A DNA stretch of 31,411 bases from a virus, in the IMG/VR virus record IMGVR_UViG_3300027736_000158, positions 1 through 31,411 of that record. One strand, 5' to 3'. Position numbers and translations under genes: made by a program. This document shows, one piece after another, positions 1 through 7,220 of the stretch. The notes under the pieces were generated by a model. The model was given only the letters and a program-made list of their open reading frames with translations. It made no database searches and was not told the DNA's origin. The number at the start of each line of letters is the position of its first letter. Position 1 is the stretch's first letter.

Positions 1-12
1 GTGGCTAGCCAC
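1..12. other. cos-like terminal palindrome, left end
   Basis: Bases 1-12 are a perfect 12-bp palindrome (GTGGCTAGCCAC), and the first 11 bases recur as the last 11 of the window (31401-31411). Joining the ends through this overlap gives a single palindrome about 20 bp upstream of the small terminase start, which is where lambda-type phages place cos. The stop codon (TAG) of the leftmost gene sits in its centre. I infer a cohesive-end site with an overhang of about 11 nt. A circularly closed contig trimmed at this point, or attachment-site cores, are alternatives, but no integrase is present. Confidence 0.6.
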
Positions 13-535
13 GCGGCTCATGGGGGGGGGTTAAAAGATTCCTTTTAGGCCCCTTTACCCCTGTTTTCACGTGTGTGGATTTTACAGCACGTATACCAGA
101 TTCCACACGCGCTTTGAAGGATGCCACTTGCCCCATCGCAGCTTCGCGTGAGCAGCCGAGTAGCTTGCCGACCTGTCTCATGGTGAGCTTACTGCCTATG
201 CCTAGTCCAATGCGTATGACCTCGGCTTGGCCTCTCATCGCCGGACAGCGCTTACGTCCTATGGAGTCGAGCACGACCGAGAGGATGGCTAGTACCTGGT
301 CACGGTCGAAGGACTGAGCGCGGATCGTGGCGTCCTCCCCTTCGCTTTGGCGCAGGCGATAACAGGCGCGCGCTTCATCTAGCTCCATGACTGTGTCGCC
401 GGACTTAGGCAGTTCGCGGTACGGCCTGAAGCCAGCCGCTCTGGCCTTGGCCTGCTTGGCTGGGGACAATGAGTCAAAGTGAGCATCAACGGCTTGTTGG
501 TGCTCTGGCGGGATGTTGTCCTGAGTCTCGACCAC
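5..535 (-). CDS. Helix-turn-helix protein of unknown function beside the cos-like end
   Basis: This is a 176-residue protein opening with GTG at 535; the next in-frame ATG would remove about 50 residues. A helix-turn-helix-like stretch lies at about residues 117-140 (LTMRQVGKLLGCSREAA), resembling the sigma region 4 style of DNA-binding helix, followed by a basic tail rich in Lys and Arg. The N-terminal half has no recognisable domain. The gene is the last of the leftward series and follows the repeat-rich gap at 536-861, so it may regulate or bind that region. Its stop codon lies inside the terminal palindrome, and a run of nine C (sense strand) occurs six codons before the end. DNA binding is inferred from the helix pattern only. 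Confidence 0.6.
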   Translation of the reverse strand: MVETQDNIPPEHQQAVDAHFDSLSPAKQAKARAAGFRPYRELPKSGDTVMELDEARACYRLRQSEGEDATIRAQSFDRDQVLAILSVVLDSIGRKRCPAMRGQAEVIRIGLGIGSKLTMRQVGKLLGCSREAAMGQVASFKARVESGIRAVKSTHVKTGVKGPKRNLLTPPHEPRG

Positions 536-590
536 TTGACTGGGTTATGGGGTCTAAAGTGGGCTAAAGTGAAACTATAACCCAACGGGC

Positions 591-620
591 TTGTGTGCGG
601 CTGTGTGCAGTTGTGTGCAG
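591..620 (+). repeat. Three tandem 10-bp iteron-like repeats
   Basis: The units are TTGTGTGCGG, CTGTGTGCAG and TTGTGTGCAG, head to tail with an exact 10-bp period, about one helical turn. The exact reverse complement of the middle unit recurs at 773-782. Such phasing is typical of protein-binding iterons or operators. The binding protein is unknown; the adjacent helix-turn-helix protein or the primase-helicase are candidates. Confidence 0.6.
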
Positions 621-623
621 GGC

Positions 624-639
624 TTGCATACACCTTAAG
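624..639 (+). repeat. Left arm of a perfect 16-bp inverted repeat
   Basis: TTGCATACACCTTAAG is the exact reverse complement of 818-833. The arms are separated by 178 bp that hold the AT-rich and purine-rich centre, so this is too widely spaced to be a simple terminator. Paired protein-binding sites at an origin or control region are more likely. Confidence 0.7.
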
Positions 640-817
640 ACACTGACTACCAGCAAGGTTACAGAAGCCCCCTACTACTTACCTATAATTAAAGATAGAT
701 AGATATAGAGAGAGAGAGGAGAGGAGGGGGTAGGGATGACTCCAGTATAAAGGGGGCTATATATCCCAGAGGCTGCACACAGTCCACGGCTAACCTAAAG
801 CGTTACCGTTACAGACA

Positions 818-833
818 CTTAAGGTGTATGCAA
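818..833 (+). repeat. Right arm of the perfect 16-bp inverted repeat
   Basis: CTTAAGGTGTATGCAA pairs exactly with 624-639. Its inner GTATGCA (826-832) is inverted again as TGCATAC at 850-856, making a second, closer inverted pair just past the end of the primase-helicase gene. Confidence 0.7.
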
Positions 834-861
834 CTACGCCAACCTTGCGTGCATACAACGA

Positions 862-3504
862 CTAAGCGAGGAACGCAGACTTAGGAATACGGACGGCACG
901 ATGGGTAGAAGCACCGTAACGGCATCCGGCAAGGTGCACCGCTCCATCGACTCGGGCAAACTGATCCTTCCACTTATCGGCCCATGAAGTGTTCTCGAAC
1001 AGGGTACGCAGGGCCGGGTGATGGTTAGAGATGGAAACGGTATCGTCTTCGAGTTTCAGCCCTGAGCGCATCAGGTTGCTGCGGATGTTGTCGGCATCGT
1101 CCACGGTGACGTTTTGGGAGTAGTAAGCCTGTACCAGTTCGCCGATGGAGCGGGTATAGGTTCGGTCGTCCTGCTCAAAGCGGATGGACTTATCGAGCAT
1201 CCAGGCGAGCGCGCGGACTTCGTCCTGGTCAGCCTCATCGGGGAGGAAGCCGGTCCAGTTCTGCTTCTCGACCCAAGCGGTCGCGTCCTCAAGGGACAGG
1301 ACTCGCGTGGAGGTAAGGGAGAAGGCCCCAGACAGGAGAGCGCCTAACTGGTCACCGATGCGCTGGTCGCCTAGCTTGATGGCAACGGCCTTGGCAAAGG
1401 TGCGGGCGTTCTCGGTGATGGCTAAGGCATTAGCAAGGGAGCGTGAGCGGATACCCTCAGCGAAGCCAGGGCGGGCGATGGTATCGGCCCAAAGGGTCTT
1501 CAGCTGCTCGAAGCGAGCCTGACCGCCGTCGGTGTTATCCTTCCGCAGTTCAAGCGAGGTTATGCGGCTGGTATCGGCGCGCTGGTTAGCGGCCACGCCG
1601 ATAGAGGCGAAGGCGAAGCAACTGCGTATCTGGTACTCCATAGCCTTGCCTGAAGCGGAACCCTTACCGATGCCACCGCCAGTCTCAGCTGAGGCGGCGC
1701 GGGCGAGTTCAAGGATGGACTGCATCCGCATCTGGCCGCGCTTGTCCTCAGACTCGGCCTCGTCGAAAACGACTGGGAGGGCGTCTGAGCGCAGGCGTTG
1801 ACGGATGTAAGCCTCAGTGGTGGCTGACTGCACCGAAAGGGCAAGGCGACCCACCAGCGGGTCTAGGATGTTATTTAGGAGCCACGTCTTACCGGAGCCA
1901 GACGGACCGTTGACCCAGATATGGGGACGCCAGCCGAGGACGCCACAGATCGGGGCGATGACGCACCAGCCAGCAAAGAACTTAGAGTAGATAGGTTCTT
2001 TCCAGTTCATCATATCGGTCAGGGCCATGAGCCGCGCGGCCTCAGCGTTGGAGATGGGTTCAGCCTGGTCGGCCTCTAGGCGCTGGCCTTGAGTGTAAAT
2101 CCACTTAGACTTAAAGGATGGGATTGGGACCTCGGTGCTGGCGACTAAGAGGCGGTCGCCAGCGTGGAAGATGACTTGGGCTTCGTCGACCCAACAGCCA
2201 CGGCCACGGACTTTACGTGGGGCGAAGATGCCTTCACGGTGTCCGGCTTGGATGAGAGCGTTAGCGGCGGCTTTCCAATCGGCTCCTTCACGCCCGGGGA
2301 AGTGAGTCTCCCACCAGTTAGCACCAGCAAGTCTTAGGAAGGGCAGGTGCTTGTGGTCGTTGGCGGTGAGGCTGACAATCTGCTGGCTAGAGTCGGGCAG
2401 GTAGAAATAAACGCCGTCGTCGTGGCCGAGGACGCGGAACGGCCAAGGCTCCTCCTGCACGGGGTCAGGCTCATGCAGGGGTTGGGCGTCGAGGTTCGCG
2501 TAGTCGATAGCCTCAAGCACTTCAGGGGGAGGGGGTAAGTCGGCAGCGGGCGGGGTGGCGACGGGCTCGCCTCTGATGTGAGCGCGTACCATGTCGGTCG
2601 TCCAGCCTTCGGCCTCAGCGTCGGCAAGGTCCCAGCCATCGGCCACGTTAGCGGGCGGGGTGACGATGCGGACGTCTGGCAGTTGCTTGCGAATCAGCTC
2701 GATGCACTTGCGACCCGGCTCATCGGCATCAGGCCAAAAGAGGACGCGACGACCAGCAAGGGAGGACCAGTCGGCTAGGCTAACGGCCTTGGAGCCACCT
2801 GACCAGGTTGTGACGGTAAGGTTAGGCAGCAGACGGCTGGCGGCATCGGCGGTTTTCTCGCCCTCGACGATAAGCACCCACTTGTTGGCGTCGGCTACCG
2901 AGACAGCTGGCAGATTGAAAAGGGGGCGGGGCTTTGCGAATGACTTCCAGCGCCACGACTGCTTGCCGGAGACGTGCTCGCACCAAGTGATCGGCAGGAC
3001 TTCCTTAGAGCCATCGGCTAGGTCAAATCGACAGATCAGGCCGACGCGGTTACCTTCGGCGGTGAGATAGGGCCAAGTGGCAACTGGCTGGCCGTGCTTG
3101 TAGTGGTTCAGGTCTGGCTCATGGCAACCGTCTGGAGCGTGGGGAAGCGGTTCCCACTCCGACGCGGCTGATGGCTTGGACTCGTACTCAGCGCGCGGGG
3201 CGGTGGCAGAGGTAACACCAAGGGACAGACGCTCGGCCAGTTCGCGGGCGGCTTCGCCTTGCTTGCAACCCTTAATGGCGGCGAGAAGGGAGATGGGGTC
3301 GGAGCCTTTGTCGTCACCGGCGAAGTCGCACCACTTGCCTGTCGTTAGATTGATTGAGAGGCTAGAGCCTGGTTCGCCTCGGACTGAGCCGACCTTGAAC
3401 TCATGGCCGTCTTTCTTGCCAGCGGGGAACCATTCACAGCAGAGGGATTCAAGGGAGCCAAGCGCGGCGGCATTGACGGAAGCGAAGTCGAGACGAGGAG
3501 CCAT
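862..3504 (-). CDS. Toprim primase-helicase
   Basis: This 880-residue replication protein probably synthesises primers and unwinds DNA at the fork. From the N-terminus there is a CHC2-primase-like segment (around KWCDFAGDDKGSDPISL), a Toprim core with IVEGEKT at about residues 212-218 and an acidic FWPDADEPG at about 256-264, a linker rich in Pro, and a helicase ATPase with Walker A GPSGSGKT at about 533-540 and a Walker B-like VVFDEAE around 578-584. The C-terminus looks like a winged-helix tail. I chose ATG 3504 because it follows the recurrent leader box TCCCGCATTATAC and clears the upstream gene; an ATG at 3588 would overlap it. No DNA polymerase is encoded in the window, so a host enzyme is presumably recruited. 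Confidence 0.85.
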   Translation of the reverse strand: MAPRLDFASVNAAALGSLESLCCEWFPAGKKDGHEFKVGSVRGEPGSSLSINLTTGKWCDFAGDDKGSDPISLLAAIKGCKQGEAARELAERLSLGVTSATAPRAEYESKPSAASEWEPLPHAPDGCHEPDLNHYKHGQPVATWPYLTAEGNRVGLICRFDLADGSKEVLPITWCEHVSGKQSWRWKSFAKPRPLFNLPAVSVADANKWVLIVEGEKTADAASRLLPNLTVTTWSGGSKAVSLADWSSLAGRRVLFWPDADEPGRKCIELIRKQLPDVRIVTPPANVADGWDLADAEAEGWTTDMVRAHIRGEPVATPPAADLPPPPEVLEAIDYANLDAQPLHEPDPVQEEPWPFRVLGHDDGVYFYLPDSSQQIVSLTANDHKHLPFLRLAGANWWETHFPGREGADWKAAANALIQAGHREGIFAPRKVRGRGCWVDEAQVIFHAGDRLLVASTEVPIPSFKSKWIYTQGQRLEADQAEPISNAEAARLMALTDMMNWKEPIYSKFFAGWCVIAPICGVLGWRPHIWVNGPSGSGKTWLLNNILDPLVGRLALSVQSATTEAYIRQRLRSDALPVVFDEAESEDKRGQMRMQSILELARAASAETGGGIGKGSASGKAMEYQIRSCFAFASIGVAANQRADTSRITSLELRKDNTDGGQARFEQLKTLWADTIARPGFAEGIRSRSLANALAITENARTFAKAVAIKLGDQRIGDQLGALLSGAFSLTSTRVLSLEDATAWVEKQNWTGFLPDEADQDEVRALAWMLDKSIRFEQDDRTYTRSIGELVQAYYSQNVTVDDADNIRSNLMRSGLKLEDDTVSISNHHPALRTLFENTSWADKWKDQFARVDGAVHLAGCRYGASTHRAVRIPKSAFLA

Positions 3505-3544
3505 GTATAATGCGGGATGGCCCAAGGTGTCGGCAGGGTAGCGG

Positions 3545-3889
3545 TCAGGCAACCAGAAAAGCGACGTCCTCGACCGAGCGCGCGACAATGGCGATACCCC
3601 CAGCCCTTTGGACAGCCTGCTGCCATGTCTCCTGCTCAGGGGTCAGCCTGCCTTTGGGGGCTTTAACCTCGACAGATAGGAAGCGGGCAAACCTTTGGCC
3701 TACCATGTCGGGGGTGATCGTAAGCGTCTGCCAGCCAATCAGGTCAGCCGAGCCGGTGGTCAGGCCGTAGCGGATGACGCGGCCAGAGCGGGGGTCCTTA
3801 TATGCGCCGGAGTTATTGCGGAACATCCGCACGGCGGGACACTTGCCCAGGGACAGTCGGATGTCCTGCTGGATGGCGGCCTCGCTCAT
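3545..3889 (-). CDS. VRR-NUC domain nuclease
   Basis: This compact 114-residue protein is essentially a lone VRR-NUC domain (PD-(D/E)XK superfamily). The hallmarks are GSADLIG with the metal-binding Asp at 49, VEVKAPKG with Glu74 and Lys76, and a conserved Gln at 86 in LTPEQ. The family cuts branched or structured DNA, and stand-alone phage versions are found beside replication helicases. It begins four bases inside the end of the helicase gene (ATGA overlap), so the two are probably translated as a coupled pair. Substrate choice, such as Holliday junctions or flaps, is inferred from the family. Confidence 0.88.
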   Translation of the reverse strand: MSEAAIQQDIRLSLGKCPAVRMFRNNSGAYKDPRSGRVIRYGLTTGSADLIGWQTLTITPDMVGQRFARFLSVEVKAPKGRLTPEQETWQQAVQRAGGIAIVARSVEDVAFLVA

Positions 3890-5259
3890 TTCTTTTGCCG
3901 TGCCTTGAACACGTTGTGCGCCCAGCCGTAAGGGTTCTTCATGCCTCTGGCTTTGCCGACGCGGATCAGGTCCTCAAGGGTCTGAGCTGTGCCCTGCTCC
4001 CGCTTGCGACCTCGGACGGCCTCACGTGCCTTCAGCTCTTCTAGCTCGCCTTCGACCACGTCAGGGATGCGGTCCTTGATTTCGTAGACGTGCAAGCACT
4101 GCGGACACTGCGGGCTTGGGGTATGGACTGCGAAGCACTCCGGGCATTGGCGGGTGTCGGCCACATCGTCTTGCGGGCCGCGCTTGCCCCGCTTGCGTAT
4201 GCCGTCGAGCGACCAGTCACGGACTTCTTCGGCTAGGCCGTGACGCCTGCAGTTGCCCACATGGTCTAGGATGACGGCGCGCTGCTTGCCCGGTGATGGA
4301 CGGAGGACTCTGCCGATCTGCTGTAAGTGCAGGGATAGAGATGCCGTCGGCCTGAGCAGGATGGCAGTAGATACGCACGGCAGGTCGAATCCCTCTGACA
4401 CGATGTCCACACTGACCAGCCCTTGCAGTGCTCCAGAGGACAGGTCGAGGACTCGTCGCGCGCGCTCTCCTTTGGCGAGCGTACCGTCGATAACCTTGAA
4501 CCGATAACCTGCCGCGTTGAACGCCTGGGCAACGTGCTCGGCGTGTTTTATTCCTGTGCAGAATACGATGCACGGCTGTCCTTCGGCGTACTTGCGGTAG
4601 TGGATGACAGCGTCGCCGGTGATGGTCGGCCTGTCCATGCGCTCGGCTACCTCGGCACGGTTGTAATCCCCTGCCACCATGTGAACCCCTGTAAGGTCCA
4701 CGGTCTTAGGGGCGTAATACACTGGTTTACATAAGTACCCCTCATCTATGAGTTTTGTAACCTCTGGCCCACGGATCAGGTCGTCGAACACTTGACCGAG
4801 GCCCTTACCGTCAAGGCGCTGCGGAGTAGCGGTGACGCCGAGGACGCGCGCGTTAGGATACTGAGCGAGCACCGATGCCCAAGCACCGGCAGTGGCGTGG
4901 TGTGCCTCGTCAATAACGATGAGGTCGGGCGGCAAGACGCGGTCGAACCTGCGGACAAGAGTCTGGACGCTGGCGATCTGCGTGAGCTGAGAGCGGTCGG
5001 GCGTCAGCCCAGAGGCGATGAGGCCATGAGGCACGTCCATGGACTCAAGCGAGCGGTGGCACTGCTCCAGGAGTTCGGCGCGGTGGACGAGCACCAGCGT
5101 GCGGTTACCCTTGGCTGCAGCTGAGGCGGTGATATAGGAAAAGATGACGGTCTTGCCGGAGCCTGTAGGGGCGACAAGCAGGGGACGCCGACGGCCTAAG
5201 CGGAAGGAGTCGCGGACGCCATCAACGGCGGCTTGCTGGTAGGGACGGAGGTCGAACAC
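3886..5259 (-). CDS. Superfamily II DEAH-box DNA helicase with C-terminal zinc ribbon
   Basis: This is a 457-residue helicase of the type III restriction subunit/RAD25-like family. Visible motifs are Walker A APTGSGKT (30-37), DEAH at 117-120, motif III TAT at 143-145 and motif VI QIGRVLR at 314-320. A four-cysteine zinc ribbon follows (C372, C375, C385, C388). Such phage enzymes remodel forks or recombination intermediates, as UvsW does. The start is GTG at 5259, chosen because the leader box TCCCGCAC abuts it exactly as it abuts several ATG starts in this genome. It is first in a leftward operon with the VRR-NUC nuclease and the primase-helicase. Confidence 0.92.
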   Translation of the reverse strand: MFDLRPYQQAAVDGVRDSFRLGRRRPLLVAPTGSGKTVIFSYITASAAAKGNRTLVLVHRAELLEQCHRSLESMDVPHGLIASGLTPDRSQLTQIASVQTLVRRFDRVLPPDLIVIDEAHHATAGAWASVLAQYPNARVLGVTATPQRLDGKGLGQVFDDLIRGPEVTKLIDEGYLCKPVYYAPKTVDLTGVHMVAGDYNRAEVAERMDRPTITGDAVIHYRKYAEGQPCIVFCTGIKHAEHVAQAFNAAGYRFKVIDGTLAKGERARRVLDLSSGALQGLVSVDIVSEGFDLPCVSTAILLRPTASLSLHLQQIGRVLRPSPGKQRAVILDHVGNCRRHGLAEEVRDWSLDGIRKRGKRGPQDDVADTRQCPECFAVHTPSPQCPQCLHVYEIKDRIPDVVEGELEELKAREAVRGRKREQGTAQTLEDLIRVGKARGMKNPYGWAHNVFKARQKK

Positions 5260-5365
5260 GTGCGGGAATGGTGCAGGTTAGGGGCGTTATAACTGGGGGG
5301 CAATATTTATAACGGTTAGTGCTTTACGGCAGATGTAAGGGTGCTAGGTTGATGGCCTCCCGCAC
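5260..5365. promoter_or_regulatory. Divergent intergenic control region
   Basis: This 106-bp gap separates the leftward helicase operon from the rightward small-gene block, so promoters for both must lie here. It holds two TTATAAC elements (about 5289-5295 and 5309-5315) in an AT-rich patch around GCAATATTTATAACGG, and a C-rich leader box ending in CCCGCAC at each edge (one per strand). I could not assign convincing -35/-10 pairs by eye. Confidence 0.45.
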
Positions 5366-5467
5366 ATGAAACTAATCCTCGCCCTCCTCGCTGGCCTCGC
5401 GCTGGCCCTGTACGTCCTGCTTCTGGCTGACGGCCCCAATCTGCTGGACATCATCAACCGCTTTTAA
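5366..5467 (+). CDS. Small single-pass membrane peptide
   Basis: This 33-residue ORF starts MKLILALLAGLALALY and is almost entirely a hydrophobic helix with a Lys near the N-terminus and a short polar tail ending NRF. It may be a small inner-membrane protein or an uncleaved signal-like peptide. It is the first gene of the rightward block. The ATG is directly preceded by CTCCCGCAC, the same box found before the next gene and before the divergent helicase gene, which supports it being real. Function unknown. Confidence 0.6.
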   Translation: MKLILALLAGLALALYVLLLADGPNLLDIINRF

Positions 5468-5477
5468 TCTCCCGCAC

Positions 5478-5786
5478 ATGAACCACAAACCCACCTCCAT
5501 CACCGACCCTGTCCGTCTAGAAGCGGCCAAGGACCTCATCCTCAAACACCGGGCGAAGTCCGGCAAGCAGAGCCAGTACGAGCTCTACGGCTTCCTCTTC
5601 GGCCTGCGCGTCCAGATTGACCGCGTGGATCACGCTCCGACCTCTGGCGAGTTTGCCCCTCTGATCGGCAAGAAGCGCATCGCGTCACTGTTCACGGCCT
5701 ACGACTTAGTCGTGGAGTTCCGTGGCGTATGGAAGACCGACGCCGAGGCTAAGGTTATCGCATGGGAGCCTGCCAGCAATGCCTGA
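5478..5786 (+). CDS. Small phage protein of unknown function
   Basis: This is a 102-residue soluble protein with an alpha-helical, basic N-terminal half and a more mixed C-terminal half (FTAYDLVVEFRGVW). I recognise no family. The ATG follows the box TCTCCCGCAC immediately, matching the preceding gene, with ten bases between the upstream stop and this start. Its place at the head of a block of short, tightly packed genes suggests an early accessory protein. Confidence 0.65.
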   Translation: MNHKPTSITDPVRLEAAKDLILKHRAKSGKQSQYELYGFLFGLRVQIDRVDHAPTSGEFAPLIGKKRIASLFTAYDLVVEFRGVWKTDAEAKVIAWEPASNA

Positions 5787-5808
5787 CCCACTCTCTCACC
5801 ATCCCGCC

Positions 5809-6159
5809 ATGCTCATCATCAAACCCGACTCCATGCCTCCTCTCTGGTGGCTCTTCCCCTGGTCATACGCCCGGCAGTTGTACCGCAACGGTCAGGCGCT
5901 CAAGGCTCTCTGCGACAGGCAGGACGACCTGCTGCGCGGCAAGTATACGCCCCGCCCGCGCTGGAAGATTGATCGTTATGAATCCGAAGAAGGCGTTCGG
6001 TACTACTTCCAAGACACCGATTCTGATATCGAGCGTAACAAGACCTACGTCCGCTTCGGCGGCAGGTCATACCTTTACGACGGGCCTAGCAAATACTTCG
6101 CCTTTGAAACCGACCCGGCCAAGGCCATCGCACGCGTCACCGACCTTAACTCCAAATGA
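5809..6159 (+). CDS. Small phage protein of unknown function
   Basis: This is a 116-residue protein. The start at 5809 is preferred over upstream in-frame ATGs because it avoids overlapping the previous gene and is preceded by CATCCCGCC, a variant of the recurrent leader box. The N-terminus is Pro/Trp-rich (MPPLWWLFPWSYA), and the rest is charged with a Tyr-rich centre and an FGGRSYLYDGPSKYF segment that looks like beta hairpins. No family recognised. It overlaps the next gene by four bases (ATGA). Confidence 0.6.
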   Translation: MLIIKPDSMPPLWWLFPWSYARQLYRNGQALKALCDRQDDLLRGKYTPRPRWKIDRYESEEGVRYYFQDTDSDIERNKTYVRFGGRSYLYDGPSKYFAFETDPAKAIARVTDLNSK

Positions 6160-6362
6160 ACCTGACCCACCACCAGCTAGCGACCCGGCATATGGCGACC
6201 GAGGTCGAGCACATCAACCGCCTGATTTACACTAAGGACCTGTCGGTAGCCAAGGCCAAGCTGATGCTGGCCGAAGCCGCCCACGCCGCCAAGCAGCACT
6301 GCGATGGCTGCACCATCAAGTTTGGTATCAACGCCGGGCGCGCCTGGTTCAACGTCCTATGA
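6156..6362 (+). CDS. Small phage protein with CxxC
   Basis: This is a 68-residue protein, mostly helical (TEVEHINRLIYTKDLSVAKA), with a C-terminal CDGCT pair that could bind a metal. It starts in an ATGA overlap with the upstream stop and ends in another ATGA overlap with the next gene, so translation is probably coupled along the block. Function unknown. Confidence 0.6.
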   Translation: MNLTHHQLATRHMATEVEHINRLIYTKDLSVAKAKLMLAEAAHAAKQHCDGCTIKFGINAGRAWFNVL

Positions 6363-6598
6363 CCGACATCAATCGAAGCAGGATGATTCCCCTGCACGTC
6401 TGCGACCAGGCTGTTGCAAACTGTGAAGCCGAGATCACCGCGCTCAAGGCCGAGGTTCAGCGCCTCAAGCACCGGGCCGAAGGACTACGAGAGGCTGGCG
6501 ATGAGCTGTGGTTCTGCATCCGGCACGGTAAGCGCCTGACCCATGCCGAGGTTCAGGAAGCGGTCGAGGACTGGCAGGACATGAGGGCCAAGGTATGA
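6359..6598 (+). CDS. Short coiled-coil protein
   Basis: This is a 79-residue protein with a central heptad-like helix (about residues 20-48, containing LKAEVQRLK). The remainder is acidic and helical. The LKAEV-RL wording and an AGDE/AGDA segment recur in the next gene, so the two may be diverged paralogues or share a fold. ATGA overlaps join it to both neighbours. Such short coiled-coil proteins are common in phage early regions; the role is unknown. Confidence 0.65.
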   Translation: MTDINRSRMIPLHVCDQAVANCEAEITALKAEVQRLKHRAEGLREAGDELWFCIRHGKRLTHAEVQEAVEDWQDMRAKV

Positions 6599-6945
6599 GC
6601 AAGGTCCATCTAGAAGTAACCATGATGAAGCGCATAGGCGAACTGAACGTCGAGAACGCCCGCCTCAAGGCCGAGGTTGAGCGGCTGACCGCCTTCACTA
6701 CCCGCACCATTATCCCGAATGAGGAACTGCAGAAGCAGGTCGAGCGGCTGGAGGCATGGAAACGTGAGGCCGAGACTCAGCTTAAACTTGCAGAGCATTG
6801 GGTGAACCAGTCCAACACCGAGGTCAAGCGGCTGACCAAGGCAGGTGATGCGATGGCTGAAGACCTTCCGCAGTTTGGGAGCGTTAAAGAATGGAACGTT
6901 GCTAAAAACGGATGGAACGCCGCCAAGGAGGGCGAAACCAAATGA
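6595..6945 (+). CDS. Coiled-coil protein ending in an AAKEG tail
   Basis: This is a 116-residue protein dominated by coiled-coil heptads (about residues 15-85: LNVENARLKAEVERL, then LQKQVERLEAWKREA). It continues to TKAGDAMAEDL and a short C-terminal tail WNAAKEGETK, a tail type I recall from similar phage coiled-coil proteins. The tail is encoded by the left copy of a 17-bp direct repeat that recurs at the end of the glycosyltransferase gene. The same sequence supplies an AAGGAGG ribosome-binding site for the next start. It is joined by ATGA overlaps on both sides. Confidence 0.7.
   Translation: MSKVHLEVTMMKRIGELNVENARLKAEVERLTAFTTRTIIPNEELQKQVERLEAWKREAETQLKLAEHWVNQSNTEVKRLTKAGDAMAEDLPQFGSVKEWNVAKNGWNAAKEGETK
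6917..6933 (+). repeat. Left 17-bp direct repeat flanking the glycosyltransferase cassette
   Basis: ACGCCGCCAAGGAGGGC is identical to 8033-8049. It lies in the 3' end of the coiled-coil gene, encodes the core of AAKEG there, and contains AAGGAGG positioned about 10 bases before the ATG at 6942. Base composition drops sharply just after it. Confidence 0.9.
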
Positions 6946-7220
6946 GATCTCAACGCAAACAAACGCCAGGAGAATTGGATTTAGGGACAGAAATAGTCCA
7001 AGATGATTTTTTTAAAAAAGAATGGCAAGGTATGCCCGAGTTTACAATGAACCCAGAAGTGCCAATGCGGACAATTAAAGTATCATTTAAAACACAAGAT
7101 GACATTGATGCGTTTTCAATGCTTATAGGGCAGATTATTAATGAAAACATTGAAAACTATTGGTTTCCGAAACTTAACAGAAACGCCTTTTCCGATAAGG
7201 TTTACACAGATGAATCCTAA
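6942..7220 (+). CDS. Small phage protein paired with the glycosyltransferase
   Basis: This is a 92-residue protein with an acidic N-terminus, then WQGMPEF, a beta-strand-like IKVSFKTQDDIDAFSMLIGQ, a NYWFP segment and a DES C-terminus. From memory this matches a small phage family with the pattern W-x-GMPEF ... I-V-x-F ... W-x-P that is often next to TET-associated glycosyltransferases; no function is known to me. The start overlaps the upstream stop as ATGA and is preceded by AAGGAGG. Composition is strikingly AT-rich (7081-7140 is 30% G+C by count) compared with flanking genes, so it arrived with the next gene as a cassette. Confidence 0.75.
   Translation: MRSQRKQTPGELDLGTEIVQDDFFKKEWQGMPEFTMNPEVPMRTIKVSFKTQDDIDAFSMLIGQIINENIENYWFPKLNRNAFSDKVYTDES

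Larger units (their letters stand above)
536..861. promoter_or_regulatory. Repeat-rich noncoding region, candidate replication origin or control region
   Basis: This 326-bp gap is the only stretch longer than 300 bp without a gene. It contains three tandem 10-bp units of the TTGTGTGCAG type (591-620) with an exact inverted copy at 773-782, a 10-bp-spaced pair of CTAAAGTG (554-561 and 564-571), and a perfect 16-bp inverted repeat (624-639 with 818-833). TGCATAC occurs again at 850-856. The middle (about 686-731) is AT-rich and then a purine tract of GA repeats. Iterons flanking an AT/purine-rich segment next to the primase-helicase gene suggest an origin. A complex operator and promoter for the leftmost gene is the alternative. 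Confidence 0.5.

Noticed and set aside
624-833. The 16-bp inverted repeat as a transcription terminator
   Set aside because: The arms are separated by 178 bp and lack a T-run, so hairpin termination is unlikely.
536-861. CRISPR-like array
   Set aside because: The repeats are only about 10 bp, without spacers of constant length, and no cas genes are present.
1071-2639. Several long open frames opposite or out of frame with the primase-helicase gene
   Set aside because: They lie wholly within a clearly conserved primase-helicase coding sequence and have arginine/serine-rich, low-complexity products typical of shadow frames in GC-rich DNA.
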